Positions 1-15,000 of a stretch of 64,000 nucleotides of DNA are shown here, one piece after another. Source of the DNA: Xestospongia muta (lineage: Eukaryota > Porifera > Demospongiae > Haplosclerida > Petrosiidae). The DNA lies in the NCBI GenBank assembly GCA_963693285.1, contig OY848924.1, positions 4,233,214 to 4,297,213 of the forward strand, read 5' to 3'. The notes beneath the pieces are model-generated. The model worked only from the letters and a program-made list of their open reading frames with translations, made no database searches and had not been told where the DNA came from. The position numbers were made by a program, and so were the translations under genes. How positions within the stretch are numbered: the stretch's first letter is position 1; each line of letters begins with the position of its first letter.

Positions 1-497
1 GGGACGCTTCTATAGGGAGGGTATTATAGCACATAATAATTACTGTGTATTATTACCATCACCTAATAACAGCCATTATAAACATCATGAATATACTCAC
101 TTATATTATTGTGTAAATGAAGTGAGGAAGACCCAGTATTTCAAGATCATTGAAGTCCCAGGCATATTGCATCATGTGATATAAATTATATACTATATAT
201 GGAAGACTTTTGGTAACAACAGTGACAAGGAAAGTTCTCACCATTTGAATTGAACAGAGACTGTAATCTAGTTGATGTAAGTAAATAAAGTTCTATTTGT
301 TATTGCTATTGCTAACCATGTTGCTACTTAGACAACTATATATTATATTATTATGCTATGTCTGATGATCGCATAATGCATGAAACTCGGAGTAACAGCA
401 ACAAAGCAGAGATCTGTTCTTCTGTCCCTCAATTCTAGTCTAACCTGCTCTGTCTAAACGATATCGAGCACTCTTCATACAACAGACCTAGATACTT

Positions 498-504
498 TTG
501 TGTA

Positions 505-569
<65 letters not shown>

Positions 570-574
570 GTCAG
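498..574. repeat. (TA)n microsatellite
   Basis: An alternating TA tract interrupted by a few TACA steps. Similar tracts lie near 1537-1590, 2943-3040, 32622-32650 and 38365-38420. Confidence 0.9.
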
Positions 575-1531
575 CATGTGGGTGCTTCATACATAGTCAG
601 TCCCTTCTCCCAGTAGTAAATGTGTGAATGGTTTTGGTTAGTGTGTAGCTTTTATATTTGATATACACAATCAGTAGAGATGCAAGGGTCTAACATCACC
701 TTCAAACTTGCTTACTCAACCTAAAAAAGTGTAAAAAAAGGATGGGTATATGTTTATTCATAGATACACACCAAGACTGAGGTAGTTCAGGATTTTTACA
801 TTGAAATTAGCATGTTTGATCTCTAACCAAAGATTCCAGTGGGTCAGATACAATTAAAAGCTCTCACTGTCCTCATAATTAACGTGAAGTTACTGAGATC
901 AATCTAGACTTATATTTTATTGAGCATATTCATAATACAGCACTAGATATACTGTGCTGTTGCTTTGTACATCAGGATCTACTTATTACTTTGTAGTCTT
1001 CCATTTTACTCACATTAAAAGAAATGGTCTATACTTTTATCTGCTAAACACGACAATATGGAAACTCAGTAGGTACTTCCAGGCAATGAGAGAGTCAGAG
1101 TCTCGGGACACATACTTTCCCACTAAATGTTAGTTCCTAGTTTACTGACTGGACTTGACTTGACCCGAGCAGTAGATGCTATGAATTTGATGCTTTTGCA
1201 AGTAAACCTGGCACGAAAATTTGACGATCTCTAATTTTTATAAACACTAAAGCATTCGCAATAGGGCCGTTAATCCAAGCGCGCCGTAAGTAAGTTATCA
1301 GTTATATTAATGTTATATTCTGGCTTTAAAATAAATACCTAAGGTGCTACCCTTCCACAAAATACTGTCGACTCTGAGTTACTCATTATTATAACGGCGC
1401 TCCATACATATTTTGACTGGGCTTCAATGAGACGGAGTCACGTCCCCAGATTGATACGATCCCAAAGAAAAAACACTGTCTTTTTACTTAGGCCGTAGCA
1501 ATCTGGTAACGAGACAACAGGAACGTTTGTT

Positions 1532-1536
<5 letters not shown>

Positions 1537-1586
<50 letters not shown>

Positions 1587-1590
1587 AAGA
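1537..1590. repeat. (TA)n microsatellite
   Basis: Near-perfect TA dinucleotide tract. It produces the artificial repeated Tyr-Ile open frame on the - strand. Confidence 0.9.
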
Positions 1591-2887
1591 AGATAATAAC
1601 TTCACAGTATAAAAAATCACCAGAATTACAAATAATAGAGAGTTAGCAGCAGTATCTGTGGAAGTCTTTAGCTATAGAATGCTAGAGAGAAACTTTCAGC
1701 TTCTTCATTGCACTCGCAGTTAGCGTTAATAAAGTTCATTGCTCACTAAATTGTCAGCGGTTAAGAAAGTAGTTTATTTTTCCTTGCTTTTCAATTGCAA
1801 CAAAGAGAATAGACAACATCCATAATTATGCATATTTCAAACAAATGATACAAAACTATTATAGGACTGCCTGGCACACATAAAATACCAGGATATAAAA
1901 TTGCTTCTGTATGGATCTGTTCAAGATAATGTCTTTTGGTTATCATGTATTGATTATTTTCAAATGAAACTTCTAAATGAGGAAGTAGCTCATTTATATA
2001 TAACTTGTCTATTTTCAAAAGATTAATTCAAAGACACTCATAATATCTCTATGTTGTTTGATTGGAGAGGTGGTACTGCCCTTTGTATAACTTAGTATAT
2101 TTTTAGCTAACACCTACAGTGATAAGTAGTCATTTTTTGGTACAAGAAAACTATATGGACATTAGATTCAAATCTTTGCAAATAAATATAAATATTATCA
2201 TTGCGAGACACATGTGTGGCATCTAAACTATTTTAAACTAGGCAGGAATATGGAATATATATATCACATATTATCCTACACTAAATATAAGTAGAACCAT
2301 ACAATATAATACTATTAGTGTATTATCAGACTAAACTTTTAAGGGTTTAGGAACATTTTGGGGTGGATTTTAATGTCACAAGAGGATATGTGAGGATGAA
2401 CTTCACTATAAATGTATAGTACATAACATAAATATGACTTAGTGTTTCTTATATTTCAGAAGATTTGTTTTGTAATAGCCTATAATATACTCATGCTTTC
2501 TTTGTTTGGCACAAATTATCGTATAAAAACGTTATTGCAACATTTAAGACTAAATTATCAGATCATCTTTGCTTAAGATGCAACACATTGAAGACATTTA
2601 ATAGGATGATGGTGTTTACAAAAGTTACAAAGATTATGGGATTGAGGCTGTGTAAAACCAAGCTAGATTTGTTCATCCTTTTAAATGTTTAAAATGATAG
2701 TCGGTTTATTTTATTTAATGTTATGACAAATAAATATATCAATTTACAATGGTCATAACAATACAATTTATTGTCTTTTTTTACATAAAGTGACACACAC
2801 ACACACATATATATATATTATATAAAAAATTTTGTCATAATATGTACATTTATATCTAATGTTCTATTACAGATCAAATTATTAGAA

Positions 2888-2941
2888 ATGGTGGCTCAAC
2901 TTTCAGAGAGAGAGCAGAAAAGTATTGTAAGCTTAATTATA

Positions 2942-3023
<82 letters not shown>

Positions 3024-6000
3024 GTATATATATATAAATTTTATACTATTACAATATACTACATGTATTAGTGTAAATAAAAAAATTGCACATTATTGTT
3101 TAGCATGATAGTGCTGATATGTAGAGACAGGTACAGAAAAATGGTTAGCACATTTAATCTATTACACACTATTTGTCAAGTAACTGTTAAAGTTCCCTCA
3201 TATGTTTATTTCAGCAGCTATTTGCCATTATTGATTTAATTACAGCTAGTAAGTTCATTGATAATATTATAAAGTATTACTAAAGTGGAGAACTGGGAAC
3301 TAGTGAAACAGTCAAATTGTTCATCCTCTTGTTCTTTTAGATACTAGCATAATATTGTGTGAAGTTTACGTAATGGCTCTATTATGATAGAAAAAAGTAA
3401 TTGGGAACAGACCACATAGCTTCTTAATAATTCAAATTTTTTATCAAGTGATTGTTTCTTAAAGCTGTAGCCTTTTAGTTGAGTGACATATTATCTGATT
3501 ATCTTTGATAATTTTCAAACTATTAAGAATAATTAATATACAATTGATCATTCTCATTACCACAAAGTATACACTATTAGTTACGTAATGTAAACAATGA
3601 TTGTGCTAATGTTCTATGGACCTGTCTCTATGTGTTGCTAGTACTCACTTTAATCCTTTGTTTCAGTATTTTTTGATTTTTTTAGTGCTTCCATCCCTAT
3701 ATCTCCTTCCATTTCTAAAGTGACTTTTATCATGCTTGTATTAAAAATAATTACGGTTATGTATTTCATGACACCCAACTAATGGTTATAGTACACATTT
3801 ATTGAATCAGTAGTGTCTGGTATTGTTAATAATAATTGTATCCTTTATTGTCTAGTTCAAGTTTCATTTAATGCTAGAGTCCTGGCAGATAGAAGTCATA
3901 CTTTAATCAATAAAAGTTTGGAGTCTAGGGTGTAGTATTAATTTCACATTGAAATATTGCATTTTCTGCTGGGCTGTAAATACAGTTTTTGTTAAAATTG
4001 AATTCTTGTATTTCCTTAAATAAGTACTACTCTGTTCATTTCAATACTATTCAACAACAAGGAAAGCTACTATAAGTAAAACAGATAAGTGGTTATATTT
4101 AAGAAAATGTTGCCTATATTTTAAGGTGTATATTTGAACATGGTTTCAATTTTATTGACATGCAGAGGAAGGGAATCAAAGACTATTATTTACAGCCAAA
4201 GCCCACTCCTACGCAATGAAATTTGGTAAAAACCTATTTTAGTGTCTTCACATATCAGGAAATATTGATGTCATTGATGTTCGCATATTGTTATAGCTGT
4301 AAATACATTTTGTAAATAAACTCAATTGAACTGTTTGTTATTAGTTAGTGTAGTCTTGTATTTGTAGTATAGTCTAATTGTCTCTGTTAGTTATATACAT
4401 AATACTAATTACATCATGTTCTTTTTATATAGATATTGTCACTTTGTGTAATGTGTATTTGACCTGTCCTATAGTTTTATTAGTCTCATATAATACATGT
4501 AGTTGTGTATGATTTACTATTTCTATTTTTAAATGTAATGATTTGTTTTATTATTATATAGGACAGTGAACTTTGGTACTCAGCTAGAAATGGAAATTTA
4601 GATAAAGTTAAGCAGGCCCTACAGAAAGGAGCAAACTTCAAATGTCGTTTTAATGTAAGATCCTACTAATTTACTAAGTTATTATTTGTATCTACTAACT
4701 TCAGAAATTAATTCAAAATATGTAGATATAATAAGTATTAATTAATTTTAGCCACACCTAAATATTAAATTCAACACTGACACAATTTAGTAATTATTAG
4801 TATTTTCCACAATTAATAAATGTATGATTTTTATATGTTGTGTTTTAATATTTTTTTATAATCTAATTGAGTGAAGTCCCATATATTGTGTGACAGTAAT
4901 GTCTTAATTAATGATATATATCAATGTAAAGTAATAGCTTATATTGTGTACACACAGATATATAATTGGATTTTATTTCATATACTAAGATGTCTTTGTC
5001 ATTATATAGATTCATGATGATAAAGGTGATTATATAACAAAAACAACACCTCATACTGTATGTTACATCAATGGTCAAAATACAATAGTAGAGTTCTTAG
5101 GAAGTGTTGGAGCTAATCCTGATTTTGTAAGTATATCTGATTTTGTAAGTATATATAAATTATGTATGTAATTGAGGTCAATATTTAGAATACCTCAAGA
5201 CACATAACAATAAAATTTAATGGATAATTAGTATACATCAACTGATATAATTGTTGTGTACCTATGCTATGTTTTTCTCCACGCTACCTTTCTTTCTATA
5301 TTGGTTTGTATAGCTTTACTGTCATTATTAAGGCATTAATTTAAAGTATATCATGTAACAGTAAGGAACAATAGTGTTATCAATTGACTTCATGTAACAT
5401 CTTCAAAGAAATGTTAAGAGACTGACACTTGTATTATATAGCAGTAATACCCAGATTTATTTGTTCATATCTGGAATCTGGGTCATGTAGCATTTATGTA
5501 CATGTGTATCCTATTATATTTTATTGTATTTATTATGGTGTATATTGTTGTATTAACTTATTGCGGTTTCTTAGGATGAAATTATGTTGGCAGCTGCTGT
5601 GAGAGGACTAGTGGATATAGTAAAAGAAGCTTTAAAGAAAGGTGCTAATATCAATGGACAAACTTTATTTGTAAGTTATACCTATTATTATAAATGACCC
5701 TTTTCTAATAAAGGATAGCTCATTAACTTCAAAATATAAGTGCAGTTATAATCAGTATAATATTTCATCTAAAGTCAGATATACAAGATTTAGTGCTTTT
5801 AAAAGTAATTATTTTATTGTTGTACAATACTCAAAACCTAAGGAGGTATATTGCATATGTCATGACATATACAATCCACATGATGATGAAAACATTAGAC
5901 ATTGAAATAGCTTGTGTAGATAGTAGCAATTGAAAATTAGAGTATGATACTCAAAGCCACAACACAGCATTAAGAATCAACAATGCAATGAATAGTTTTA

Positions 6001-9000
6001 CTTATATGTTGTCATTAAACAAAGTGCAAAGTCAAAAATATATTAATAATTAACATTAGTAGTCATTTTTCATTCACATTATTTGCTGTTTTATTATTAG
6101 AATCAGAATACAGCTTTGCATTTAGCCTCAGGCAATGGTCACATTGAGACAGTCCAGTTTCTCTTACAATCAAATGCAGATCCTAATATTTATAACAATG
6201 TAAGTGTATATTATGTGTAGTTTGTGTTTCATTTGTTGTCTTTACTACATGTACACATTTGTAATAATTTCTGTTTAGTAGGGCAGTATATAGATTAAAA
6301 CCAATGTGATAAGTACAATTCTTTTCAATGAAATTTGTGTGGGTGGGAGAAAAGTAGCTCTCATTTGTTGTGTTGCATCTTTAACTTCTATGACATATAT
6401 TAAATTGTACCGTTGAAAAATTTTGTTTTCACTCCTTGTTTGCTTTTTTGCCATATTTTTATTCAGTGATGAAGTTAATTTATTTCCTCCTCTTGCATAT
6501 TATATATATATATATAAATATTATGAACTTCTGCTTATGTCTGTTATATTCAGCCGTAATAAAAGGAACAATAACATGCGTGTTTCGTTAACAATTTTAA
6601 TCGGTTGTTATTATTAAAAAATTAATTTCATTTTATAGTGGGGACAAACTCCACTTCATTTAGCATACTGGTATGGTCATGATAATATTGTTAAGCTCTT
6701 ATGTTCTTTTGGAGGAGATGTGGACCAACTTAGATATGTAAGTGATGAATACAGTAATATATATTTACTGTATATGATGACATGGACATAATGATCTTAC
6801 TTTTTATAATACATTAAACAATGACCTAATTATATGTGGGTACATGTCACAGTTATAATATATTATTTATTTTAACAGGATGACTTGCTTTTGACTTCAG
6901 CTGAAAGTGTTGAGATAGAAAAAGTAACTCTTGCACTTACATCAGGTGCTAACGTCAATGTTCATCATGGTTATATAAAAGTTAGTACACTGTTCTTTGT
7001 TAGTGTTTACATTTTTGAATTAGTATGTTCTCTAACAAAGGTGATCAGTCACAGACATTTAAAAGATTTTGCCCATTTAGAAATTTAGACAATATTTTTT
7101 TAGAAGTAGTTTAATCTCTCTTTTCCTATTTCCATTAGCCTTCACTGTCATTTTGCATGGTTGAAATTGTTTTACAGTGTTAATAAAGAAGGAATTGTTT
7201 TACCCAAACCTTTAATTAATGTGCCGATTTTGACATTTTCGTAAACAACCTTCTAACATTGCACAATCAGTGTGACCTTTTAATAGATTCAAGTTTATCA
7301 AAAGATTATTAGTTTATTTGAAAGCTACTAGGTTTGTATTTATTAATATAAACCTGTCTTTTGGTAAATATTAATAGTCAGAAACTGTCAACTCATAAGT
7401 GACACAACTATTATATTATTGAATTCTGTTGACCTAACTTATGAAGTCTATATAGTTTATGGATAAACCTTAAAAGAATCTAGATATTCTCAGAGGTACC
7501 ACTAAACATGTAAATCAAATACAAATTTGATGTTAGCTGCCTGTTACTTAGAGGGGTTGTTAGAAAATTGTATAGTTTATTGCCAATTGCCTTAGCATGA
7601 GGCAAATAATATGAATGGTGCAGCAAAAATTCACCTTATAGTTTCTATATATGCGTGTGTGTTTCGTCATGCATGGGAATACAACAATTGCCTTATTGGA
7701 ATTCAAAACCAAAGGTATGCAAAGAGACGTGATCACTTATGTTCACAGTCAAGTGTTTATTCAATGTTTAGTGATGCAATAAACTTGAAAAAAACAATTA
7801 AAAGATGTGTAGAAGACATCTAGAATAGTGCAAAGGTGAATAAGATGAATAATTAAGTTAAAACTAGGTATACCAAATTAAATTATGCTACAAATATTAA
7901 AGTTTATATTGTTTTGTGCAGAATAAAAAAGAAAAGATCAATGCCATATTTGTCATTAATTCTAGCCTATCACTGCAGAAGAAAAATCCTGTGTATTTCT
8001 AGTAAATAATACGGGTAGTTAAAATTAAAATATAAAATGTTACTCATCTCTTGTTTCAGACCAGGTGTTATAATTGTTATACTATTACTTGTATTAATAT
8101 AATAAAGTATTCCCAATAAACTTTAATAAATTAATAAATTTATCTGTGGTGATTATAGTTACTGTTTTTTTTCACTAGCACACTTTACATGCTAGATAGT
8201 TATTAGGTGGATTTGAACACTTTTCTATCTATGTAACATCAATGTCTGTTTTCCTTTATTGTGTAGATCCACATGAGTATTGAAAATTGTGAACAAAATT
8301 AAACTTCATATAACAACTGCCAATACATGTAGTGATCAATTAATTTAATATACTCTTTCTGTCAGCAATTCAACTGGAGCATGACTACTCAAAGACAAAT
8401 TGTTAGCAGCTTGAAATAAAAAGGGAAAATGCTTTTTACAATGTAGCCTCTTCAACCCTTAATAATAAAACTTTATTATTCTATCATAACTACTTTAAAT
8501 CTCCAGTTTTCAAAAATAGGGTAATCAAGTGCAATACCATTACACCTGAAAACATTTTAGGACAAGTTTTACAATTCTAATCTTGTTTAATTTTAGTGTG
8601 TGGTCATTTTCATCATATGCATAGTTATGTATTATAATTTCCTATAAATTTTTCATCAAAAATACTTGTGTATTTCCTCTAGCATCGGAAAACAGCTCTA
8701 CATTTAGCATCAAAGGAAGGTCACTTTGCTATTGTAGAGCTACTGTTAAACTCTAATGCAAATCCCAAAATTTATGATGAGGTCAGCGTATATTATGTGC
8801 AGAAATTACTACGTGTTACTAGATTTTAATCAGTATTTAATGGACTAGAATGTTATTTGTGTGGCTGTTATGAATTTCTACATTGATTTGTTGTTTAATT
8901 TTTTGTTAGTAAAGGAATACTAAACATAGTCAGTGTTAGCTATCAGTAGGATTTTCATGTTATAATAGTTGTATATACTTGAAAGCATCTTGGTATTGAC

Positions 9001-12000
9001 AGATTTAGAGTTACTACTAGTATGGTGTGCCATTTGTGTCAAATGTTCTGAAGATTGTAAGAGTTGCATCATCAACATTATACTATATACTTTATACTGT
9101 TACTAGACCTCCTTACTTGAGCATAAGACAATCATCCATTAGTGAATCATTCGTATTTTAATTTTGAGATAGAGGAGTACCATACACTAGAGGTATAAAT
9201 CAAAAACAAATTTTGTTATTTGGGAGGTACAAAAAGATGTCGTTAAAAAATGGTATGGTTATTAATAACACTGGTAGTCATGATTAAAGTATAAAGCATT
9301 AGTCATCCCGAGTTTCAAAGTAGGTGTTACAATTGTTATACTAATACTTGTATTACTATACTACTGCAGTCCCAATTCCTTCTTCTTACTAAAATTTTAT
9401 GAATTAATTAGTATATCTGTGGTAATTATAGTTATTTTTTTCATTGCATGTACTTCATAGTGACAATAGGAAGGATGGCACATACATTAATGTTAAATAA
9501 GTTAATGTCATCTGTGGGCGTATGTTAATCACTAACCTCCCTAATCTTTGATTAATAGCATGTGATTGATATTGCTACTTTGATAAACTTGTAGTTACAT
9601 TGAGAAAACATAGTTATTCCTTAATTCTGATGGATAATAAGTAATGTAATTGAGTAATGTACCTTTTCTAGGACTAATCTTAACACATCTAAATTATCTT
9701 TGGTTGATAATACCACTACACCCATTCCCTTAAAATTTGAATCCTAACATTGATTGCATGTGGGGCATATATTACAATTGCTTGACAGCAGCTTGAGATT
9801 ATTGATGAACAATTTCTCTGCCTGTAAAAGGGCTAGTACCATATTGAATGCCAGTGCGTATGGCTTATAATATTCATATATTATTAAGCTCATGTAAACT
9901 ACATTAGATACAACGATTGTTTGTTCTGTTATTAAAGAAAAGTATTGTTAACAATAACCAATCAGGACAGTGAAAATTGTTTGTTAGTTATATATACAAA
10001 ATGACTTTATGATTACATTTAAAAAGTTTAATGTATTCTATTGCGGCAGTGACAAACATATAACTTCCATAATATTTTACAATGAAACCTCCATTAACAA
10101 CAGATAATTCCTATAGCAGACACCTCTGTTATAAAGGATACTAACCTCAGAACAAAACATCATCTCAGTGGTTATAATACTCAGAAATATACATCTTTAA
10201 ATGCAGTCATAACATCTTGTTTGAATATTTTATCATGTAACTAGAATGATAATTGTAATAAGTGTGGTAGTTATGCTACATTTATGACCTAAATGTCCTA
10301 GTTTATCAGTGATGGCGATGTTAATAGTTTAATATCTTCGTTAGTTTTCTCTGCTTTCTGTATCCTTGTCATTGGTCACACTTGACAAAATAATACAATA
10401 GCCATGATTATCTATATTGATCATTGTCATATTGACTATTTAGTTTTACTGATAGTTTCTGTGGTTTTTGTAATTAAATAACTTTTCTTCTTTTGCTTTC
10501 TAGTTTGGAGCAAATCCAGCTCATTATGCAGCAGGTAATGGCCATGTTGATATAGTAAAGCTATTAATTGAAGTGGGACAAATTGATGTAAATGCTACAG
10601 ACAGAGTAAGTCATATTATAATTACTTACGAATTATTCCTTTTGAAGTATGACATTTAATATTGTCTTCAATATTGATATCAACCTCACTCATATCCAGA
10701 CTGTCCAATATTTTGATAACATGTTTTGGCAAAGTATGTTCCAAGAACAATAATCCAAATCAAATTTAATATTTGCCTACAATGTGTTAAAATTTTCATA
10801 TATCAATTAATGACAATATTCATTAATGATCAATTAATTAAAGTTATGAATATTAATATATTGTGACCTTTATTAGCCTCTGCCTCCCACATGTACACAC
10901 ATGCACATAAAGCCTCCTATATTCTTGTGATTTACCTGTCTGTTTGCTGCTTCAATACTTAAGTCTCTGTTATAATGTATTCTACATTGATTTTCTTGCA
11001 ATTGGGCACAACATTCTTATGAACTTCATGAATTCTGAACAAATCATCATCTTCTGGTCGAACTACATTGACATGTGGACAAGCCATTTTGTTCAATTGT
11101 ATGTAAAACTGTAATTGATATGATCAATTAGACAAATAGTGAATTTGGTCATATTTGGTTCTCTAAAAAATATACTACTGTAAAAAACTGCAAACATTAA
11201 GGAACATGGACTGGTGTTTCCATTACATTATTTCTTGTCTCATTTATATACATTATTACTATAAATTATAAATTCTATTACATGAATTAATTATTTAAGT
11301 CTACTCGACCATCCTCTGTGAGTGACTGTCACCTATAGATCTGTTTACATAATATAAAATTTATGTATAAACTAAATCTAAAGTGTAGACATTCCTTTCC
11401 TTCACTAAACACCTGGCTATGAGACTAGTAATTAACAATCGTATTATCTATCACTAAAGGTACAAATTTAAAGAGTATTAGGTTTGATTATTATATATTT
11501 CTATGTTGATTTGCTCATTAAAATTTGCATTAGTATAGGATTAACAAGCATAGTTATTAGCAGCCATCAGTAGGTGTGGCCTGTTATATTCCTTACTAAT
11601 GTCAGTTTGCTAAGTCGTCAATTTATAGACATTACTGAACATCATAGACATTGTAATAAATGTGAGACAACAACTGTCACTATGATAAATAATAATGATA
11701 GAACAAGTTATATCAAATATAAACTGATGAGTAATGTTATTTTTGTATGCTTAAGTTGTAGAGACATGATTATTAATATTATTGGTGGTTATTACTAAAA
11801 ATATTCACAATGTGAGATGTACCTTTTGTTAACCCTTACAACTCACTGCATTGGTGAGGGTTACATTACTTTGTCAGTCTGATTCTCCCAAAAGCATAGG
11901 TAATATGGTAGTGTTTATCACAGTCAAAAAATTATTATGTTCACAATTTGCACATTTTTATAGTGAGAAATTTTCCTAAAAAGCTTCTTTCTCAGTTATG

Positions 12001-15000
12001 GCAATTCTACTTACCTTTCCTTGCTAAGATCTTGGTGTCAATGCCTATTGACAAATAATTGTAATTGTTATCACATGATCAATAACTTGCACATGTGAGT
12101 GATTTGGTCAAAGTTTCTCAAGTGTTCTTTTCTAATAGCTTGCACATTTTGGTTTATTGAAGGGTATAGTAGTGTTACAAAATCTAAGTTTAAAAAGTTT
12201 ATAACTTAGCAAAAGAACAGAGTCTTAGTGAACTGCCACTTGCAAAACATTACACAGTAGCAATAACATCACTGCCGTTTGGACATGTTGCCAGATGTAT
12301 CAAGTTAAAAACATTCCATTTCTTATAGTCTTTTAGACATAACACTTAAATCAAACAATAGACATACAAGAAACAAGCACAGACTAATATCTGAATGAAT
12401 TGGTTTCAAATTCTATGTTATTGTCCTTGTTTCTGTGTATATAACTACACTTATATTGCTATCATCATGCAGGGTTCATAGGAACTTTTTTTTGTAGCAG
12501 GGAGCGTCAGACCAGTAGACTTACACATGTAACCTACTATAAAATTAACAAATTATTAACTAATTGACAATTTCTCAGTGTATTAAAATCTTGACCAGTC
12601 AAGTAACACTTCATTGAACTAAAGGAGCACGTGGTCTTAGTATCACCTGCCTAGTGAACTCAAGATGAGTAATAGAAATTTTTTTTCCCATGAACATCAT
12701 TTTAGTTTTTCCAGTTGGAACAGATACAGTTGAACAATCATTCAGCCAAATAAAGCTGGTAAAACCAAGGCTCAGAAATAAAATAAACATCACTAATTCA
12801 GCCAAGCTTTTAAGAATACCTCTTGAAGGACCCAACTTTCCACTGTTTACTTTTATGAAATTTTAGCTGTTTTCAGGGGGAAAACATGGAATTAATTTGT
12901 AGACTGTACTCGTCAATTAATCTATGATAAAATAGTTGAAACTGCAACCAAACATGAAACCTTAATACTTGTTGGGGGGGAAGGTTAAGAAGAGAGAAAT
13001 CCCAGATTCATGCCCCTCTCTATTAAACACAGATGTGTATGATATTTCTATTATTGGATTTCATTGTTGATCTATTAAGAATTATAGAAGATTGTGTACT
13101 TATTGTACATGTATAATCTACATTACATTAATAATGAATATCATTATATTTCTTTATTCTTTACAGAGTGGGGACTCTCCATTACATCTTGCTTGTGCAA
13201 ACAGTAAAGTAGACATGATTTTGTATCTACTTCGCACTGGAAAAGTCAATCCACTTGTTCGTAACAATCATGGGAAAACACCACTAGACGAAATCCAATT
13301 GAACGATCCAAACAGATTTGAAATATTGAAGATGTTTGAGCCATTTGAGAAACATCGTCTAGACTATCCAGTTGATTCATATAATAAGGTATTTTTTTGT
13401 GGAAACACAGCAGCTGGAAAAAGTTCATTAGCCCAATGCATTATACACCGTGCTGATAAACCTGCTGATTATCACTACAACCCTTCTCAATATGTTGAAG
13501 GTGTGCAATCAGAAACTGCTGGTATTAACTATCATAATGTTCGTAGTCATGAACTTGGCAATATTATTCTTTATGATTTTGCTGGTCATCAAGAATATTA
13601 TAGTAGTCATGCAGCTGTGCTGGAGAATCTTATGTTGAGATCTCCTGCAGTTTTTACAATAGTTATAGATTCAACGAAAGGTTTAGACTACTTCAAGAAA
13701 CAGTTGTATTACTGGTTTAACTTTATTGAAAACGTATGTGCCAATTTAACTAAACCTTCTCAAGTGATTGTTGTTGGAAGCTATGCTGATCAATTTACCG
13801 ACAGTTATGATGAATTCAAGTTGCATGTCAATTATATTGTTAAAGATGCCAATCGTAAACAAGAGTATAGAGGTTTTGTTGCCATGGAGTGTCATCGCCC
13901 AGGTGGAAAAGGTTTTCCTGAATTCATTGTTCGCCTTCATGAAAGTTGTAAGACTGTTCTTGAGAAGTCTGATACCATTAGTTATTACTGCCACGTGCAT
14001 TATGCCTACCTCCAAAGGTCACAGAAAGTAGCTATTAGTCTTAATGAGCTTATTGAAAGCCTAAAAGCTCTTAATGATCCATCCCTCCCTTCAGATAAGA
14101 CTGTTTTGCTTGACTACTTGTCAATTCTCAGTGACAAAGGTCTTGTTCTGTTTCTGAGAAATGAAATAGTGTCTAATAGTTGGATTGTAGTCAACAAATC
14201 AAGCCTCCTTGCTGAAGTTAATGGTGTTCTTTTTAATCAGAAAATCAAGCGTCTTCCTATACCAACCTCTAGCAACACTGGTATTGTCCATGTTTCTGTT
14301 TTAGAAAAGCTCTTTCCAACCTATGATACAAGTATGCTTATTGATTTTCTGAAAAGCATGGAATTTTGTCATGTTATTGATTCAGACACACTGAATGCTA
14401 TTGTTACCAACCTGTCTTCATCAGATCATGTTTCTAATGTTGACGTACTTTTCTTTCCTGCTCTCATTACCACAAAGCCTCCTCAACATCTAAATGATCA
14501 TTTCAAAAGTGGATTTGGTTGGTGCTTGTATTGCCCTAATCCATTTCAATTTCTCTCTGTTCGCTTCCTTCACGTTCTTTTGCTTCGATTAGCATATCTA
14601 TATTCCCTTCCTCGTCACCGTAAAGCTGGTAAATTAGACAAAAAATCTCCTATGCAGCAGTTGAATCGTCGTTGTACAGTTTGGAAGAATGGTATTTATT
14701 TGAAACATAACAATGATGTAGTAGTGGAAGTGACAGATAATAACAGATGTGTCACTGTATTTGTTTCCAATGACAAAGGAGTTGAAAGTCAAAAAATATG
14801 TTGCTCTGTTATAAAACTGGTTCTGTCTCTTCAAAAGCAGTTTTGCCCTTGTAAAATCGACGAGTACATTATCTCTTGTGGATCATTAGCTGATGTCCGT
14901 GGTAAGGCCATTTCTGAACGAATACTCTACAGAGTAAATGATGTAGCTCAGGGAATGCTAGTTAATGAGGAAATATTTGACCATAATGAAGTTCAAGACA

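Larger units (their letters stand above)
1..2872. other. Upstream non-coding region of the left ROCO gene
   Basis: I find no convincing coding exon here. The stretch is AT-rich, with two TA microsatellites. A locally CpG-richer patch around 1260-1430 is the best place for a promoter or an untranslated first exon of the + strand gene that follows, but no core promoter motif can be named. The short open frames are low-complexity or unsupported by splice sites. Confidence 0.4.

Noticed and set aside
100..180. Short - strand frame MQYAWDFNDLEILGLPHF ending in a stop
   Set aside because: Too short, no splice chain or family; could be chance.
1438..1620. Open frame with a Tyr-Ile run
   Set aside because: It is a translation of a TA microsatellite.
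7611..7823. 70-codon + strand frame within a ROCO-gene intron
   Set aside because: No splice signals or domain. Skipping it keeps ankyrin exons 6879-6980 and 8683-8781 in phase.
12611..12835. 74-codon - strand frame
   Set aside because: Shadow of the hAT fragment on the + strand.
13246..14834. Several 60-90-codon frames overlapping the ROCO exon
   Set aside because: Other-frame shadows of the real 692-codon exon.
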